A stretch of DNA of 64,000 nt from Candidatus Didemnitutus sp. (GTDB lineage: Bacteria > Verrucomicrobiota > Verrucomicrobiia > Opitutales > Opitutaceae): NCBI GenBank assembly GCA_019634575.1, contig JAHCAY010000001.1:1116001-1180000 (forward strand). The letters are read 5' to 3'. Of the stretch, positions 62,588 to 64,000 are shown in pieces. Positions within the stretch are counted from its first letter, which is position 1. Every line of letters begins with the position of its first letter. Both the position numbers and the translations under genes were made by a program. The notes under the pieces are model-generated. The model worked only from the letters and a program-made list of their open reading frames with translations. It was not told the DNA's origin and made no database searches.

Positions 62588-62756
62588 ACGATTTGGGATT
62601 TCAGAGCGCGGATTTTGGGGTTGGCCGAAGACAAGATGCGTCAACCCGAAAAGTTGCGAATGGTGCGGTCGTTGACTCATAGAGTCACAATCCATAGCTG
62701 ATTGTTCTCTCGAGATGCCGCGGGCCAACGGCATCGCTACCGTAAAGCCCCCCGCG

Positions 62757-63425
62757 ATGCTCACTCAAAACCGTCTTGCCGCCCCCTTACTTGCATTCGC
62801 GCTGCTATTCGGAAGTGCGTCAGCTGCCGATCGTAATCGTCCGATCGCGCCTGAAACAGCGCCGGCACGAAGCGAGGCGGTGAAAAAGCAAATCCTGGCA
62901 AAATATCGCGAGGCCGAAATTCTCGCCGAGAAGGGTGATGCCGACGCAATGCTCATGCTCGGGCGCGCCTATCATTTGGGTGATGTTTATCCCCAAGATA
63001 CGGCAAAAGCGTGGGATTGGTATCTGCGCTCCTATGCCGCAGGCGATGTTCTAGCGCTCAACAACATCGCGATCATGTTCAGGGACGGCGTCGGTGCAGA
63101 GAAAAACTACAAGATCGCCTATGCTATCGTCCTGTGGATCCACATGGAAATCGGTGCTCCACCGAACATCATGGCATATGTGAACTCCAACCTGCGGGAA
63201 CTATCAGCCTGCATCAGCCAGAAAGACCGCGAGGAGGCGCTTTCCTACACGACCGAATATCTCAGCCAAGTGGTGCATAGTCGCGGCACGAACATGAAGC
63301 CCGGAGCAGATGTGTTGCCGTCGAAAACGAAGCTCAGAATCAAGGACAAGAACTGGTGGCTCCCCGCAGAAAAACAGCAGCTCCGCTTCCGCTCGCCTCC
63401 GCCGTGGGACCGCGAGCAGCACTAG
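62757..63425 (+). CDS. secreted Sel1-repeat protein
   Basis: 222 residues from the ATG at MLTQNRLAAPLLAF, which gives a signal peptide ending near ASA-A; a start 14 codons upstream would mask it. Two Sel1-like repeats: AEILAEKGDADAMLMLGRAYHLGD and YLRSYAAGDVLALNNIAIMF (about 50-115). The remainder (KNWWLPAEKQQ) is not recognised. Sel1 proteins are scaffold-like helical repeats. Base composition is visibly less GC-rich than the neighbours, which may indicate a younger or acquired gene. Confidence 0.75.
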   Translation: MLTQNRLAAPLLAFALLFGSASAADRNRPIAPETAPARSEAVKKQILAKYREAEILAEKGDADAMLMLGRAYHLGDVYPQDTAKAWDWYLRSYAAGDVLALNNIAIMFRDGVGAEKNYKIAYAIVLWIHMEIGAPPNIMAYVNSNLRELSACISQKDREEALSYTTEYLSQVVHSRGTNMKPGADVLPSKTKLRIKDKNWWLPAEKQQLRFRSPPPWDREQH

Positions 63426-63449
63426 TCATTTCATTACGACGATTCTCGC

Positions 63450-63869
63450 ATGCCCGCCCACGCCTTCCTGATCAAGACACCCATCAGCAATCCGAAGGCC
63501 ACGGCTTTCACCTTCCCCGCGCAGAAAACGATGTATGGCGCCAAGCGCATCGCGGCAGGTGATACGATCTATCTCGTCGACTCCGAAAACGAAGGCGGCG
63601 TCGGCCTCGTTGCGCGCGGGATCGTGACGTCAGCAGAAGCGACGCCGCGCAAGCCCGGCGTCGCGCGCCAGACGCCGCGCGTCAGCATCACCGTCAAGCG
63701 CACCGCACTCGCACACCGTCGCCTTGGCCGTGCGGAGTTGAAACCGTTTTCCGACTGGAACGACGGCCGTCCGGAGACGGAGTTGAATTTCAAATTCTAC
63801 CGCCAAGCCACGAACAAGATCGGCCGCATCTCCGCCGCTGCGGCCGCGTTTCTCGACAGGTTCTTCTGA
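63450..63869 (+). CDS. hypothetical protein, possibly PUA/EVE-like
   Basis: 139 residues, not firmly recognised. HAFLIKTPISNP, TMYGAKRIAAGDTIYLVDSENEGGVGLVARGIVTSAEA and FYRQATNKIGRISAAAAAFLDRFF give a beta-rich protein in which GDTIYLVDS...GLVARGIV resembles the barrel of PUA/EVE/ASCH-type domains. Basic overall (VARQTPRVSITVKRTALAHRR). A nucleic-acid-binding role is only a guess. It is 24 bases after the Sel1 gene. Confidence 0.6.
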   Translation: MPAHAFLIKTPISNPKATAFTFPAQKTMYGAKRIAAGDTIYLVDSENEGGVGLVARGIVTSAEATPRKPGVARQTPRVSITVKRTALAHRRLGRAELKPFSDWNDGRPETELNFKFYRQATNKIGRISAAAAAFLDRFF

Positions 63870-63950
63870 ACCGTTCTCCGCGCGCGCTGCGTCCTCTGCG
63901 TTGAAATCTTCCGATCTCGAACCTCCCGCATCGCTCTCCGAATTTTCGGG

Positions 63951-63980
63951 CCACGGATTTCACGGATGCACCGATGAGCA
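63951..63980. repeat. short direct repeat of CACGGAT type at the window end
   Basis: CCACGGATTT, CACGGATG and CACCGATG follow one another (63951-63980). A similar string, GATGCATTGATGCACCGATG, occurs before metF near 44461. No gene is associated in the visible part. Confidence 0.35.
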
Positions 63981-64000
63981 CCGCCGGACCTGATGCCTTT

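Overview
High-GC bacterial chromosome segment. The gene set (type III glutamine synthetase, fused alpha-beta E1 dehydrogenases, an ADOP-type orphan permease, a FecR/CHASE2-cyclase pair, ECF42 and other ECF sigma factors), the scarcity of Shine-Dalgarno sequences and the REP-rich short intergenic gaps suggest a verrucomicrobial organism, most like Opitutaceae. That assignment is inference from gene content and has not been tested by a search. I see no rRNA, tRNA, CRISPR array, prophage or insertion sequence other than one REP-associated transposase. No stretch over 300 bases lacks a gene or RNA, apart from 31217-31534, which holds the SRP RNA and a heptad repeat.

Layout. 0.1-14.7 kb: an ECF42 sigma factor with its YCII partner; a fused TPP-dependent E1 dehydrogenase; a gamma-glutamyltransferase-family hydrolase; a small lipoprotein; purine nucleoside phosphorylase; the RapA helicase; a TGS-uridine-kinase-type protein; and a divergent SDR/AraC pair. 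14.7-25 kb: an ADOP permease, an MHS-type transporter, XerD, IF-1, TadA, superoxide dismutase, a tautomerase, a CHASE2 adenylate cyclase and a FecR protein. 25-31.5 kb: an O-antigen-ligase/TPR membrane protein, glutamine synthetase III, dnaX with an A9 frameshift site, and the SRP RNA.

31.5-43 kb is an envelope-stress island. An ECF sigma operon with a small membrane protein and a CpxP-like sensor faces an OmpR-type two-component system. That system runs by a 4-base overlap and a 56-base gap into a six-gene arn operon (arnT-B-C-A(formyltransferase)-A(decarboxylase)-D) for adding 4-amino-4-deoxy-L-arabinose to lipid A. A convergent LptF/G lipopolysaccharide-export permease closes it. Together the genes suggest regulated lipid A modification against cationic peptides or metals.

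43-64 kb: RlmN, MetF, a RAYT transposase framed by inverted REPs, a SUI1-like factor, the 2-oxoglutarate dehydrogenase operon sucA-sucB-lpdA, a DMT transporter, a periplasmic carbonic anhydrase, an HAD phosphatase, RpiB, a MarR/MhqO/MhqD-like quinone-response operon, an aldo/keto reductase, an UPF0173 hydrolase, a second fused E1, a Sel1 protein and a hypothetical.

Two kinds of repeated DNA run through the window. (1) REP palindromes headed by GTAG or GTGG, often as inverted pairs, sit at gene 3' ends, twice supplying a stop codon and twice acting as probable terminators. (2) Period-7, pyrimidine-rich tracts lie directly before the start codons of dnaX, lptF, rlmN, the MhqD-like esterase and the UPF0173 gene. 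Related tracts lie inside the dnaX tau linker and lpdA. The second class is the best candidate here for something undescribed.
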